DNA of 64,000 bases from Marinomonas foliarum. GTDB lineage: Bacteria; Pseudomonadota; Gammaproteobacteria; Pseudomonadales; Marinomonadaceae. Both the position numbers and the translations under genes were made by a program. The number at the start of each line of letters is the position of its first letter. Positions within the stretch are counted from its first letter, which is position 1. Below, piece after piece: positions 47,112-55,646 of the stretch. Where the stretch lies: the NCBI RefSeq assembly GCF_003337275.1, contig NZ_QPJQ01000021.1:1-64000 (forward strand), read 5' to 3'. The notes under the pieces were generated by a model. It had not been told where the DNA came from and did no database searches. It saw nothing but the letters and a program-made list of their open reading frames with translations.

Positions 47112-49466
47112 TCACTTACTGGTATTCTTTCTGAGCAACCTTAATGCATTCGCAGTAACCAAGGCCGTTGCGCCAGAATCCGCCAACACGGCAAGCCAAA
47201 GCCCAGTTAAACCCAACAAGGTTGTCACCAAAAACACCGCCTTTAATCCTAAGGCAATGGTGATATTTTGACGAATATTGACATTGGTCGCACGGGATAA
47301 GCGAATCATCTCAGCCAAGCCTTGCAAACGGTTATGCGTCAGTGCTGCGTCCGCCGTTTCTAACGCCACGTCTGTGCCACTCCCCATCGCAATGCCTATG
47401 GTAGATGCCTTCATCGCTGGTGCGTCATTAATACCATCACCCACCATGGCGGTGGCTTGTTGTTGATTCAATTCAGTCACCGCGGTGACTTTATCTTCCG
47501 GCAACAAACTCGCGCGGTAATCTATGTTCAGCTCCGCGGCAATCGCCGCTGCGGCACGGGCATTATCACCGGTTAGCATTACACCATTAATACCCAGATC
47601 AGCTAAGTCTTTAAGCGCGGCTTTAGCGTCATCGCGTAATCTATCCCGCAACGCGATCAAACCGAAAAGCTCGCCATCTTCAAGTACAACAACGACCGTT
47701 TTACCTTCTTCTTCAAGGCCAATAACTTGCTGTTGAATAGCATCCTCTAATGCTCGTTCTAACTTACTTGGGGCGCTTATACTTATTTTCTTACCCGCTA
47801 AATCCCCTTCTACACCAACGCCTGCCAAGGTTTTACGATTATCTGCATGAGCTAGAGTGACGCCCTGCTGCTCGGTGTAATCCACAATGGCCTTCGCCAA
47901 CGGATGATGAGACCCCATTTCAACGGCCGCTGCTGCAGCCAATACATGGTGCTCAGTAGCCTGATTAAACGTCACCACATCCGTCACGCTTGGCTTACCT
48001 TCTGTGAGGGTGCCTGTTTTATCAAAGGCGATGGTTTTGATTCGACCCAGTTGCTCTAACGCCAACCCCCCCTTAATCAAAGCTCCTCGACGAGTTGCCG
48101 CGGCCAATCCAGAAGTGATCGCGGCTGGCGTAGAAATGACCAAGGCACAAGGACAGCCAATCAACAGCAAAGCCAAACCACGATATATCCACGTATCCCA
48201 AGGCTGAGCAAAGGCCAAGGGTGGAATCAAGATCACCAAAACAGAAATCAGCATAATCACTGGCGTGTAAATGCGACTGAATTTATCTAAGAAACGCTCA
48301 AGCGGTGCTCGGCGCTCTTCCGCTTCTTCAATAAGATGCAAAATTCGATCAATGGCGTTATTCCCCGGTTTCGATACTACTTTGAGTCGTACAACCCTAT
48401 CGGCCAACAAGCTACCAGCGGGAACTTTTTCATCACGCAATCGTTCAACAGGAACCGATTCTCCAGTCAACGCGCTTTCATCGAAACTTGCCATCTCGGA
48501 CAAAAGCTCAGCATCCGCAGGCAAGCGTTCACCCGGCGACACTTCAATTTCATCCCCTGGACGTAAATCCGCTATAGCGATTTTTTGACGCTCACCATTT
48601 TTGATAATCAAGGCTTCTTCTGGCAGCAAGGCCATCAAGGCGCTGACGCCCTTGCGCGCGCGATTCGCCGCAAAAGATTCCAAGCACTCGCCAATCATAA
48701 ACAGCAACAACACCATGGCCGCTTCTGCGGTGGCACCGATAAATAACGCGCCAACGGCTGCCACACTCATTAAGGTCTCAATGGCAAACGGCGAACCGCT
48801 GCGCATCATGCGCCATGATTTTTTCACGATGGGCACTAAACCAACCAGGGTGGTAACAATAAACGCCGTCTCACCCAATACAGGATTAAATTGCGTTACC
48901 CCCCAGCTGAATAGCATCAGTACAGCCAACCCGACAATCGGGCCGTATTCTCGCAAGTTTTCAAAAGACAACAATGATGAGGAAGCTTCTGGAACCGCCG
49001 TTAAAGGCTGTAAATCAAAACCAATGCCTTTTACGGCTTCTTGGATTTTTTCAGACACATCAGCATCCGCCGAAACACGTAATTTTTCGGTAGAAAAAAC
49101 CACATTGGCGCTCACCACGCCATCCACAGAAGATACAGCCTTTTCAATGGAACGCGCACAACTGGCACAATCCATTCCGCTGACTCGCCAAGTATAATTT
49201 TTTCCGGTTAATTGGGCTTCAGAGGTATCGTCAGCTTCCGCGGAAGCACAGCAACTGGCGTCGCCTTCGTCATCCGAAGAACTGCACTGACTTTCTTTTT
49301 TTCCACTATCTTCGCTTGCGCAGCAAGAGGAAACCTCACTTTGCGTGGAACAGCAAGAGCTACTTGTTTCTTGATGTACGTGTGATGAATGATGTTTTGA
49401 TTGGTGACACTGGCATGAAGAATGAGATTGGCAATTTTCTTTATGTTGACCTGATAAATGATGCAT
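47112..49466 (-). CDS. zntA: Zn/Cd/Pb-exporting P1B-type ATPase (ZntA/CadA)
   Basis: This 784-residue inner-membrane pump exports divalent soft metals. An unusual N-terminal extension (residues 1-85) is rich in Cys, His and Ser (repeated SCC, CHQSKHHSSH) and likely binds metal. Then come a heavy-metal domain (GMDCASC at about 97), the CPC membrane motif in IGCPCALVISTPAAI (the Zn/Cd class), phosphorylation site DKTGTLTEGKP, HHPLAKAI (nucleotide binding), TGDN and GDGINDAP. AGGAGAG precedes the ATG. It is preceded by a MerR-type promoter, but no merR gene is in the window. Confidence 0.94.
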   Translation of the reverse strand: MHHLSGQHKENCQSHSSCQCHQSKHHSSHVHQETSSSCCSTQSEVSSCCASEDSGKKESQCSSSDDEGDASCCASAEADDTSEAQLTGKNYTWRVSGMDCASCARSIEKAVSSVDGVVSANVVFSTEKLRVSADADVSEKIQEAVKGIGFDLQPLTAVPEASSSLLSFENLREYGPIVGLAVLMLFSWGVTQFNPVLGETAFIVTTLVGLVPIVKKSWRMMRSGSPFAIETLMSVAAVGALFIGATAEAAMVLLLFMIGECLESFAANRARKGVSALMALLPEEALIIKNGERQKIAIADLRPGDEIEVSPGERLPADAELLSEMASFDESALTGESVPVERLRDEKVPAGSLLADRVVRLKVVSKPGNNAIDRILHLIEEAEERRAPLERFLDKFSRIYTPVIMLISVLVILIPPLAFAQPWDTWIYRGLALLLIGCPCALVISTPAAITSGLAAATRRGALIKGGLALEQLGRIKTIAFDKTGTLTEGKPSVTDVVTFNQATEHHVLAAAAAVEMGSHHPLAKAIVDYTEQQGVTLAHADNRKTLAGVGVEGDLAGKKISISAPSKLERALEDAIQQQVIGLEEEGKTVVVVLEDGELFGLIALRDRLRDDAKAALKDLADLGINGVMLTGDNARAAAAIAAELNIDYRASLLPEDKVTAVTELNQQQATAMVGDGINDAPAMKASTIGIAMGSGTDVALETADAALTHNRLQGLAEMIRLSRATNVNIRQNITIALGLKAVFLVTTLLGLTGLWLAVLADSGATALVTANALRLLRKNTSK

Positions 49467-49496
49467 ACATCTCTCCTGTTATGAGTCTATAACAAG

Positions 49497-49528
49497 AGTG
49501 TAGACCTTGGAGTACAGTCCAAGGTCAA
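49497..49528 (-). promoter_or_regulatory. MerR-family promoter of zntA with 20-bp spacer
   Basis: On the minus strand, -35 TTGACC (49528-49523) and -10 TACACT (49502-49497) are separated by 20 bases rather than 17. A perfect dyad GACCTTGGA / TCCAAGGTC (49503-49526) fills the spacer. This stretched promoter with a central dyad is the hallmark of MerR-family activation (ZntR, CadR, PbrR, CueR). The regulator must be encoded elsewhere. Confidence 0.92.
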
Positions 49529-49561
49529 GCAGCAGTTTGATATTTAATTTAAAAAGTGTGT

Positions 49562-49846
49562 TTACGCTTTCACCGAAACACCTTCTATTTCTAATACCGT
49601 TTTCGCGTCAGTGCGTTCCATGATTTTCACCAAGGCCGATTGTATCACTTCGTCTTCACGCACATCACTTTGGCCCGCAAAACGCTGATCTTGTGGCTCT
49701 GCGCCTTCTTCAGCCGTAAAAGTCACAACCACTTCTGTGGCGATTTCTTCTGTTTCGCCGAAGTACGCAATGGAAAGTTGCGGATAACCTTTGAAACCCA
49801 TTTTTACTTTCTTCGCGATACGCTTTTTAGATTTGTCTATGTTCAT
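49562..49846 (-). CDS. Small conserved-looking hypothetical protein
   Basis: This 94-residue soluble protein opens with a basic stretch (DKSKKRIAKKVKMGFKGYP) and then a predicted alternating beta region with many acidic residues (ETEEIATEVVVTFTAEEGAEP, VIQSALVKIMERTDAKTV). I do not recognise a named family. The codon pattern and amphipathic character look genuine. It starts 370 bases upstream of the zntA start on the same strand, with the zntA promoter between them. Confidence 0.6.
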   Translation of the reverse strand: MNIDKSKKRIAKKVKMGFKGYPQLSIAYFGETEEIATEVVVTFTAEEGAEPQDQRFAGQSDVREDEVIQSALVKIMERTDAKTVLEIEGVSVKA

Positions 49847-49995
49847 GTTGCCTGCCTAGAGGGAAAGGTATTGAGTATCAATAAAAACTATTGCTGGATT
49901 AAACCACAAAGCAGACTAATCAAGGTAAGTTAAACATAAAATAACCCCACCCTAGGGACCCTTTTGCCAAGAAGATGGGAACAAAAAGCTCTAAA

Positions 49996-50032
49996 CTCCT
50001 CCCCCTGCCAAGGGGGAGGTTGGGAGGGGGTA
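49996..50032. repeat. Second copy of the G-rich dispersed repeat
   Basis: It shares CCCTGCCAAGGGGGAGG and the following GGGAGGGGGT with 6063-6100, differing at only a few of about 37 positions and in the same orientation on the plus strand. The left half is an inverted repeat (CTCCCCCT / AGGGGGAG). It lies directly after the stop of the isochorismatase-fold gene. Confidence 0.85.
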
Positions 50033-50033
50033 A

Positions 50034-50573
50034 TCACTTAATTAAACTAAGCGCCGCTCTAAATTCATCCGCTCGACAATCTCCAATCAATTCAAACAAG
50101 CACATTTCCAGACTAGTCACTTCCGCGCCTTTGCGAGCTAACTTGGCGAGCGCCATGCCTTTGTTCTCTATCGTTCGAGATGATACACAATCGCTAACCA
50201 ATTCCACGTCATAACCTAAATCCAACAAGCCTAGCGCACTTTGATACACACAAATATGCGCTTCGATGCCGGTAATCAGCCACGAGTTCATCTTGGCCTT
50301 TTTAACCGCCTCGACAAAAGCTGGTTCGCCACAGGCACTAAAGGAATACTTAGCAATAGGTTCAACCCTATCCAAAACTTCGCGTAGTTCTGGCACAGTT
50401 GCGCCCAATTTCTCTGGGTTTTGCTCCAACCACAGAATCGGCATTCCCAATAACTTGGCGGCTTTTACTAGCGTGACCAAATTGGCAATAAAGGCCTCGC
50501 TGTCATGAACAATAGTCGCGAGCTTTCCTTGAACGTCTATTACTACCAAACCGGTTTTGTCTTTTCTTAACAT
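50034..50573 (-). CDS. Isochorismatase-family cysteine hydrolase (YcaC-like)
   Basis: This 179-residue protein has the catalytic triad pattern of the family: Asp in GLVVIDVQGKL, a Lys after the central strand (PIAKYSFSACGEP), and the nucleophile Cys in ITGIEAHICVYQSALGLLDLGYDV. Unlike EntB it has no carrier domain and keeps the Cys, so it is a hydrolase of unknown substrate, not a siderophore enzyme. A ribosome site (AAAGGAAAGC) precedes the ATG. Confidence 0.85.
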   Translation of the reverse strand: MLRKDKTGLVVIDVQGKLATIVHDSEAFIANLVTLVKAAKLLGMPILWLEQNPEKLGATVPELREVLDRVEPIAKYSFSACGEPAFVEAVKKAKMNSWLITGIEAHICVYQSALGLLDLGYDVELVSDCVSSRTIENKGMALAKLARKGAEVTSLEMCLFELIGDCRADEFRAALSLIK

Positions 50574-50606
50574 GCAGCTTTCCTTTTTTGTTTTTGTACG
50601 AGAGCT

Positions 50607-51206
50607 TTATACCAATTTAATACCAAGGGACGTCAGTAAACTTACCGCTTCATATCGACAAAAGATGGCGTTTTTAATGGTGTTTTTCTTCACATCAATA
50701 TCGTAGTTTGTCGCGCCGTTAAAATCTGCACCGGTCAGATCCGTGTTCACAAACAAACTGTTGGTTAAATCGGTGCCAGTAAAACGCGCACGGGAAATCC
50801 TTGCTTCTCGAAAATCCACGTCATGCGCTCGGCAATCTTCAAACACGACACCTGATAATTTCAAGCCGTAAAACGACGAGGCATTCACTAGACATTCTTT
50901 AAAAAATAACGGCGCACCGAGCTCCAAGCCACGCCAATAGGCTTTGGTCCAATCCACGCCCAGCACTCTAGATTCATAAAACTGTACATCTGAGAACTTG
51001 CTGTTTCTCACATTCACTGCCGTTAATTTGCACTTACGGAACTGACAATCTTTGAAAGTACAAGCATCAAAGAAGGCTTCACTGAAATCACAAGATTCAA
51101 ATACGCAAGACTCAAATACCTTACGACTCACTTTGCCCTGCTCCATCGACAAATCCATAAAGGTCTTGCCATAAAAAGCCTCATCGTCCGGCAATACATG
51201 TTCCAT
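50607..51206 (-). CDS. Pentapeptide-repeat protein, Qnr-like
   Basis: This 199-residue protein folds as a right-handed beta-helix of A(D/N)LXX-type repeats: FESCVFESCDFSEAFFDACTFKDCQFRKCKL, then ADFNGATNYDID. The C-terminal string RYEAVSLLTSLGIKLV resembles the end of Qnr proteins (YQASLLMERLGI), which shield DNA gyrase from quinolones. The length is slightly short of Qnr (about 215). Whether it protects gyrase is unknown; chromosomal Qnr-like genes are common in marine gammaproteobacteria. Confidence 0.82.
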   Translation of the reverse strand: MEHVLPDDEAFYGKTFMDLSMEQGKVSRKVFESCVFESCDFSEAFFDACTFKDCQFRKCKLTAVNVRNSKFSDVQFYESRVLGVDWTKAYWRGLELGAPLFFKECLVNASSFYGLKLSGVVFEDCRAHDVDFREARISRARFTGTDLTNSLFVNTDLTGADFNGATNYDIDVKKNTIKNAIFCRYEAVSLLTSLGIKLV

Positions 51207-51306
51207 TACACTCTCCCGTTACTAGAAAAACTAAAGTAACAAGAGATGTCTACGCGCTCAATCTAATAAGGCTATTTAGCTTAAAAAACCGTTCGCAAAT
51301 CTTTTA

Positions 51307-51322
51307 TTGCACATATGTGCAA
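51307..51322. promoter_or_regulatory. Perfect 16-bp palindrome, putative LacI-type operator
   Basis: TTGCACATATGTGCAA is a perfect dyad about 70 bases before the start of the fused-permease gene, in a 185-base intergenic region. The last gene of that operon encodes a LacI-family regulator, the natural candidate to bind it. Confidence 0.65.
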
Positions 51323-51391
51323 AATGTCATCGCTTTGTCATAGAGGAAGATTATTGTTTAGAAAATTACATGTTTTTCTAAGGAATAACCT

Positions 51392-53221
51392 ATGACCATC
51401 TTGCTCACCGCAGCAGAGCAAAAAAAGCCAAATATTTGGCGACGCGCAAGGCATTCATTTGCTGTTGCCCGACACGAGCCTGCCAATTTGATTGGTCTTG
51501 TTCTGGCTATTTTCTTTGCTTATTTGATTCTTGCACCTGTGCTCTCCATTCTCGTGGATTCCTTTATCGTGCAATCCGGAGACGAAGCCAGAACCCACCA
51601 AGACGAAGGCAGTTTCACTCTTTACTATATTGTTCGCACTCTGTACTCACGCATTTCTGAAATCCTTTTATGGCAACCTCTCTACAACACCTTAGACATT
51701 GCGGCCAGTACGGTGGTGTTTTCCATGAGTATTGGCGTAGCGCTGGCGTGGTTAGTGAATCGCACCAACATGGCAGGACGCGCTTGGTTCGCCACAGCAC
51801 TGATTGTGCCTTTTATGTTGCCGACTTGGACCTTCGCTCTCGCTTGGACGACGATTTTTAAAAACCGTACTGTTGGCGGACAACCTGGCTGGCTAGAATC
51901 TTTAGGAATCACCACTTCAAACAGCGTGGCTTACGGCTATTTTCCCATCGTTTTTATCTTGGTTTTGCATTACACGCCCTTGGTCATTTTGATTGTCGGC
52001 AATGCGTTACGTCGCCTTGATTCGCAAATGGAAGACAGCGCTCGGGTACTTGGTGCGCCATCACGAACCATTGCTTTTTCTATTGTTCTGCCGTTAATTC
52101 GCCCTGCCTTAATGTCTGCCGCTTTATTGATTTTTGCCGATTGTATTGGCGAGTTCGCCGTGCCTTATATTTTAGGTTTACCAGTGCGCTATGACACCTT
52201 GGCAACTGGTTTGTATCGAGCGCTAGACACCCGTCAAAACGGCGTGGCTGCGGTCATTGCTGGCGTGATTATGATCATCGGTGTGATTACCTTACTGATT
52301 GATGTGCGCATGATGAAAGAGGCTCGCCGCTTCGTCACTGTTGGTGGTAAAGGCAATATGGACAGACTGCGCAAACTAGGCCGTATGCGCTTGCCAGCAT
52401 CTGGCTTTGCGGGGGCCTTTGTATTGATCGGAGTAGTTCTGCCGTTGCTGACCTTATTCTTATCCACCATCATGATTTTGCCCGGCCGTTTTACACTGGA
52501 GAACTTCACCTTTGACTATTGGATTGGCAGTAATTTAGACACGGTTGCCCTACGCAATGGCATCTTGCTAACACCAGAATTTTGGCAGGCCGCGTGGAAC
52601 ACTATTGTCATTGTTGGCTCGTCTTCAATGATTTCTGGTGTGCTAGGTTTGCTGGTCGGTTACGCAGTATTACGCTGTTCATTCAAAGGCGTTGGCTCAT
52701 TTTTACGCCAAATTACCTTCTTGCCCTATTTGGTTCCCGGCATTGCCTTTGCGGCGGCGTTTTTATCTTTGTTCGCTGTTTCGCGCGGCCCGATTCCAGC
52801 GCTGTACGGCACGCCAGCCATATTAATTATTGCTCTAGTGGCTTCCAAAATGCCCTTTGCCAGTCGATCAGGTATCGCTGCCATGACACAGCTGGGCAAG
52901 GAACCGGAAGAAGCGGCACGTATTGCTGGTGCCAACTGGTTTAGCCGCATGACTAAAATCATTATCCCAATACAAGCAGGGCCATTGGCAACGGGAATTC
53001 TGTTGCCTTTCATTTCCGGTATTAAGGGCGTCAGCCTATTCATTATCTTGGCGATTCCATCCACGGATGTTCTCACCACCTATTCACTGCGTTTACTCGA
53101 TTACAACTACGACCAAGCCGCCAATGCGGTGGTCTTGATGATTGCACTTATCGCTTGGCTTGGCACCGTCTTGATCCAAAAGATCTCTGGTACTGGTTTG
53201 GCTCAAGGTCTGGAGAATTAA
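51392..53221 (+). CDS. ABC transporter permease, fused two-domain (AfuB/FbpB type)
   Basis: This 609-residue permease contains two copies of the binding-protein-dependent transport fold, with about twelve membrane segments. There are two EAA coupling motifs: MEDSARVLGAPSRTIAFSIVLPLI (about residue 213) and EPEEAARIAGANWFSRMTKIIIPI (about 505). This layout is that of ferric-ion, 2-aminoethylphosphonate and hexose-phosphate (Afu) importers. It is the first of six co-directional genes that include two phosphatases, so a phosphorylated organic ligand is more likely than iron. Confidence 0.88.
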   Translation: MTILLTAAEQKKPNIWRRARHSFAVARHEPANLIGLVLAIFFAYLILAPVLSILVDSFIVQSGDEARTHQDEGSFTLYYIVRTLYSRISEILLWQPLYNTLDIAASTVVFSMSIGVALAWLVNRTNMAGRAWFATALIVPFMLPTWTFALAWTTIFKNRTVGGQPGWLESLGITTSNSVAYGYFPIVFILVLHYTPLVILIVGNALRRLDSQMEDSARVLGAPSRTIAFSIVLPLIRPALMSAALLIFADCIGEFAVPYILGLPVRYDTLATGLYRALDTRQNGVAAVIAGVIMIIGVITLLIDVRMMKEARRFVTVGGKGNMDRLRKLGRMRLPASGFAGAFVLIGVVLPLLTLFLSTIMILPGRFTLENFTFDYWIGSNLDTVALRNGILLTPEFWQAAWNTIVIVGSSSMISGVLGLLVGYAVLRCSFKGVGSFLRQITFLPYLVPGIAFAAAFLSLFAVSRGPIPALYGTPAILIIALVASKMPFASRSGIAAMTQLGKEPEEAARIAGANWFSRMTKIIIPIQAGPLATGILLPFISGIKGVSLFIILAIPSTDVLTTYSLRLLDYNYDQAANAVVLMIALIAWLGTVLIQKISGTGLAQGLEN

Positions 53222-53222
53222 T

Positions 53223-54392
53223 ATGCCTACAATCTCATTAACCAATCTAACGAAATGCTACGACGGCAATACTGAACCTTCCGTTGACCAAGTATCACTG
53301 ACAGTGGAAGACGGCGAATTCATGTGTTTGCTCGGCCCGTCGGGCTGTGGCAAAACGACGATTTTACGCATGATTGCCGGTATCGAACATTCCACCAGCG
53401 GCGAAATTGCCGTAGACGATTTGGTGGTCGATTCAGTTCACCAATCCTGTTTTATTCCACCGGAACAGCGCCGTATTGGTTTTGTATTTCAAAACTATGC
53501 CCTTTGGCCTCACATGACAGTAGAACGCAATGTGGACTTTGGTTTGCGCTTACAAAAAGTACCAGCCCAAGAGCGCAAAGAGCGCTGTTTGGATGTGATG
53601 AGCAAGCTACGCATTTTGGAATACGCAGACCGTTATCCGTCTCAATTGTCTGGCGGCCAGCAACAGCGTGTTGCCTTGGCACGTATGCTGGCGGTGAATC
53701 CAGGTGTGCTGCTCCTAGACGAGCCATTATCGAATCTAGATGCGACTCTGCGACTAGAAATGCGCGCCGAGCTACGTCGCTTACACCAAACTTTTGGTAC
53801 CACGATTATTTTTGTTAGTCACGACCAATGGGAAGCCATGACGCTGGCCAACACCATTGCGGTGATGAATAAGGGACAACTACAGCAAATCGGCACACCC
53901 GATGAAATTTACGCCGAGCCAATTAATCGCTTTGTGGCGGAGTTCATTGGCAACCCAAAAATCAATATGATCAAGCTCACAGAATCATCGAGCGACCAAG
54001 TCGATATTGCCAACCATATCCTAGCAAGGTTAGAGGAAAGCAAACACGCTGAAGCCTGCGCAATTCGTCCTGAAGAAATTGTGCTATCCGATAAAGCCAA
54101 TGCCAACACCTTGCCAATGACAATAGAAAACATCATGCCAACGGGTGGCAGTTGGGTGATTGAACTGAGTTTTGGTGATGACCGATTGTTTCACTCTACG
54201 CAATCACGTCCGGTATGGCGTGAAGGTGAGCAAGTTAATGCGTATTTACCTACCCAATCATTGCACTTTTTTGACCAAACAGGCCATCGTCTTGTACTGC
54301 CAGAAAGTCACATCGACTACACCAATGTGTTTACAAATATGACTCGTTCAAGCCAAGCACCAAATGCTCAACCTTTCGTTAATCAAGCATAG
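53223..54392 (+). CDS. ABC transporter ATPase (AfuC/FbpC type)
   Basis: This 389-residue ATPase starts one base after the permease stop. Walker A is GPSGCGKTT, the Q-loop VFQNYALWPHM, the signature LSGGQQQRVALARML, Walker B VLLLDEPLSNLD and the switch VSHDQWEAM. A TOBE-type C-terminal region (CAIRPEEIVL) follows. It powers the fused permease upstream. The YALWPHM form is typical of the iron/phosphonate/Afu group. Confidence 0.92.
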   Translation: MPTISLTNLTKCYDGNTEPSVDQVSLTVEDGEFMCLLGPSGCGKTTILRMIAGIEHSTSGEIAVDDLVVDSVHQSCFIPPEQRRIGFVFQNYALWPHMTVERNVDFGLRLQKVPAQERKERCLDVMSKLRILEYADRYPSQLSGGQQQRVALARMLAVNPGVLLLDEPLSNLDATLRLEMRAELRRLHQTFGTTIIFVSHDQWEAMTLANTIAVMNKGQLQQIGTPDEIYAEPINRFVAEFIGNPKINMIKLTESSSDQVDIANHILARLEESKHAEACAIRPEEIVLSDKANANTLPMTIENIMPTGGSWVIELSFGDDRLFHSTQSRPVWREGEQVNAYLPTQSLHFFDQTGHRLVLPESHIDYTNVFTNMTRSSQAPNAQPFVNQA

Positions 54393-54429
54393 AAGACTCA
54401 AACTTAAACTCGAATCTAAGGACAATGTT

Positions 54430-55548
54430 ATGACTTTCACCATGAAAAAAAGCCTTATTGCATTAACCGTTAGCCTAGCCTCACTTGGGTCTGTTTCTGC
54501 ATCAGCAGCAGACTCGTTTGATCTTCAAGCATTAATCGCAGCCGCAAAACAAGAAGCACCGCTAACTGTGTATGATTCCACAGGGAAAATTGTTAAACAG
54601 GCGGAATCCTTCAGCAAAAAATACGGCATCCAAGCAACGGGGATTAAAGCGAAAGCCTCACAAATTCTCGAAATTGTCAGCCGTGAAGCGAAAGCCGGCA
54701 ATGTGAAAGCCGACGTTGCCATTCTGGCCGATGCCCCTGCAGGTATAGAGCAGCTTTTATCAAAAGGTTATGTCACCAGCTGGGTTCCAAGCGATCTAGC
54801 TGAACACATTCCAGCAACCTACCAAAAGCCGCTTACTGTGGTTTTAGCTCCAAACATTTGGGCTTATAACACAGGCCTTTATGACTCCTGCCCAATCACC
54901 AATATTTGGCAACTGACCCAACCAGAGTGGCAAGGCAAAGTCGCCATGCAGGATCCGCTTGGCAAACCGTCTTACACGGATTGGTTTAATCAGCTAGCCA
55001 CACACCACGACAAAGCCATGGCCGATGCCTATCAAACCGAATTCGGCAAACCATTAAAAACCAACGAAAGCAGCGCGACGGCAGCGTTCGTAAAAGCCCT
55101 CGCAGAAAACCGCCCATTGGTCACCAGTTCAGACACTGAAGCCGCCAACGCCGTTGGCGCACCAGATGTGAAGGATAGCTTTGTTGGCATGGTCAGCGCG
55201 GCTAAGTTCAGAAACAATAAAAATGGCATGAAGCTTGGCCTTTGTGCCGACATGGTGCCATTTAGTGGCTGGAGCTACCCAGGCTTAGGCTTTATCACCA
55301 CAGGTACTAAGAGCCCTAACGCTGCGAAACTTTTTATTCGTTACATGATGACAGCTGAAGGCATAGCGCCACAGGGTGTTGACGGTAAAATGTCCACCAA
55401 TCAGACCGTTAAACTGCCTGCTAACGAGCCTTCAGGCATTGATAAAGTGCGCGATCAAATCATGGGGTATGACGCATCCACAGCAAAATCGGATTGGGAA
55501 AGCCGTCAAGATTGGCAAGATCTGTGGAGCCTAAGCTTCAAGAATTAA
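54430..55548 (+). CDS. Periplasmic binding protein, AfuA/FutA-type
   Basis: The start at 54430 follows AAGGA and gives 372 residues; the frame upstream overlaps the ATPase gene. A Sec signal ends near ASA (residue about 24). The mature protein begins DLQALIAAAKQEAPLTVYDSTGKIVKQAESFSKKYGI, the class of type-2 binding proteins that includes ferric-ion, aminoethylphosphonate and hexose-phosphate binders. The two Tyr typical of ferric-ion ligation are not obvious. With phosphatases downstream, a phosphate ester or phosphonate ligand is inferred. A hairpin follows the stop. Confidence 0.85.
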   Translation: MTFTMKKSLIALTVSLASLGSVSASAADSFDLQALIAAAKQEAPLTVYDSTGKIVKQAESFSKKYGIQATGIKAKASQILEIVSREAKAGNVKADVAILADAPAGIEQLLSKGYVTSWVPSDLAEHIPATYQKPLTVVLAPNIWAYNTGLYDSCPITNIWQLTQPEWQGKVAMQDPLGKPSYTDWFNQLATHHDKAMADAYQTEFGKPLKTNESSATAAFVKALAENRPLVTSSDTEAANAVGAPDVKDSFVGMVSAAKFRNNKNGMKLGLCADMVPFSGWSYPGLGFITTGTKSPNAAKLFIRYMMTAEGIAPQGVDGKMSTNQTVKLPANEPSGIDKVRDQIMGYDASTAKSDWESRQDWQDLWSLSFKN

Positions 55549-55582
55549 ACCGTAAAAGGCTTTAGCGATTATTACTAAGAAT

Positions 55583-55616
55583 GAAATCAGTTGGGACGAA
55601 TTTATCCCAACTGATT
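55583..55616 (+). other. mRNA hairpin after the binding-protein gene
   Basis: AAATCAGTTGGGA and its exact complement flank an 8-base loop, 34 bases after the stop. No T run follows, and the operon seems to continue. It probably stabilises the upstream transcript and lowers expression of the downstream enzymes relative to the binding protein. Confidence 0.7.
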
Positions 55617-55646
55617 TATATATAACAAATAGAAAAGGATCCCTCC

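Noticed and set aside
48601..49197. 198-codon frame antisense to zntA
   Set aside because: Shadow of the P-type ATPase coding strand; no domain and no ribosome site.
50034..50573. Isochorismatase-fold gene as an extra DHB-synthesis enzyme
   Set aside because: It keeps the catalytic Cys, lacks a carrier domain and is not in an ent operon; EntB already does this step.
53324..53818. 164-codon alternative frame inside the AfuC-type ATPase gene
   Set aside because: Out-of-frame reading of an unmistakable ATPase with all motifs intact.
51392..55548. Ferric-ion importer (FbpABC) reading of the AfuABC-like genes
   Set aside because: Family similarity allows it, but no Fur box precedes it and two phosphatases plus a LacI regulator follow, which fits a phosphorylated organic ligand better.
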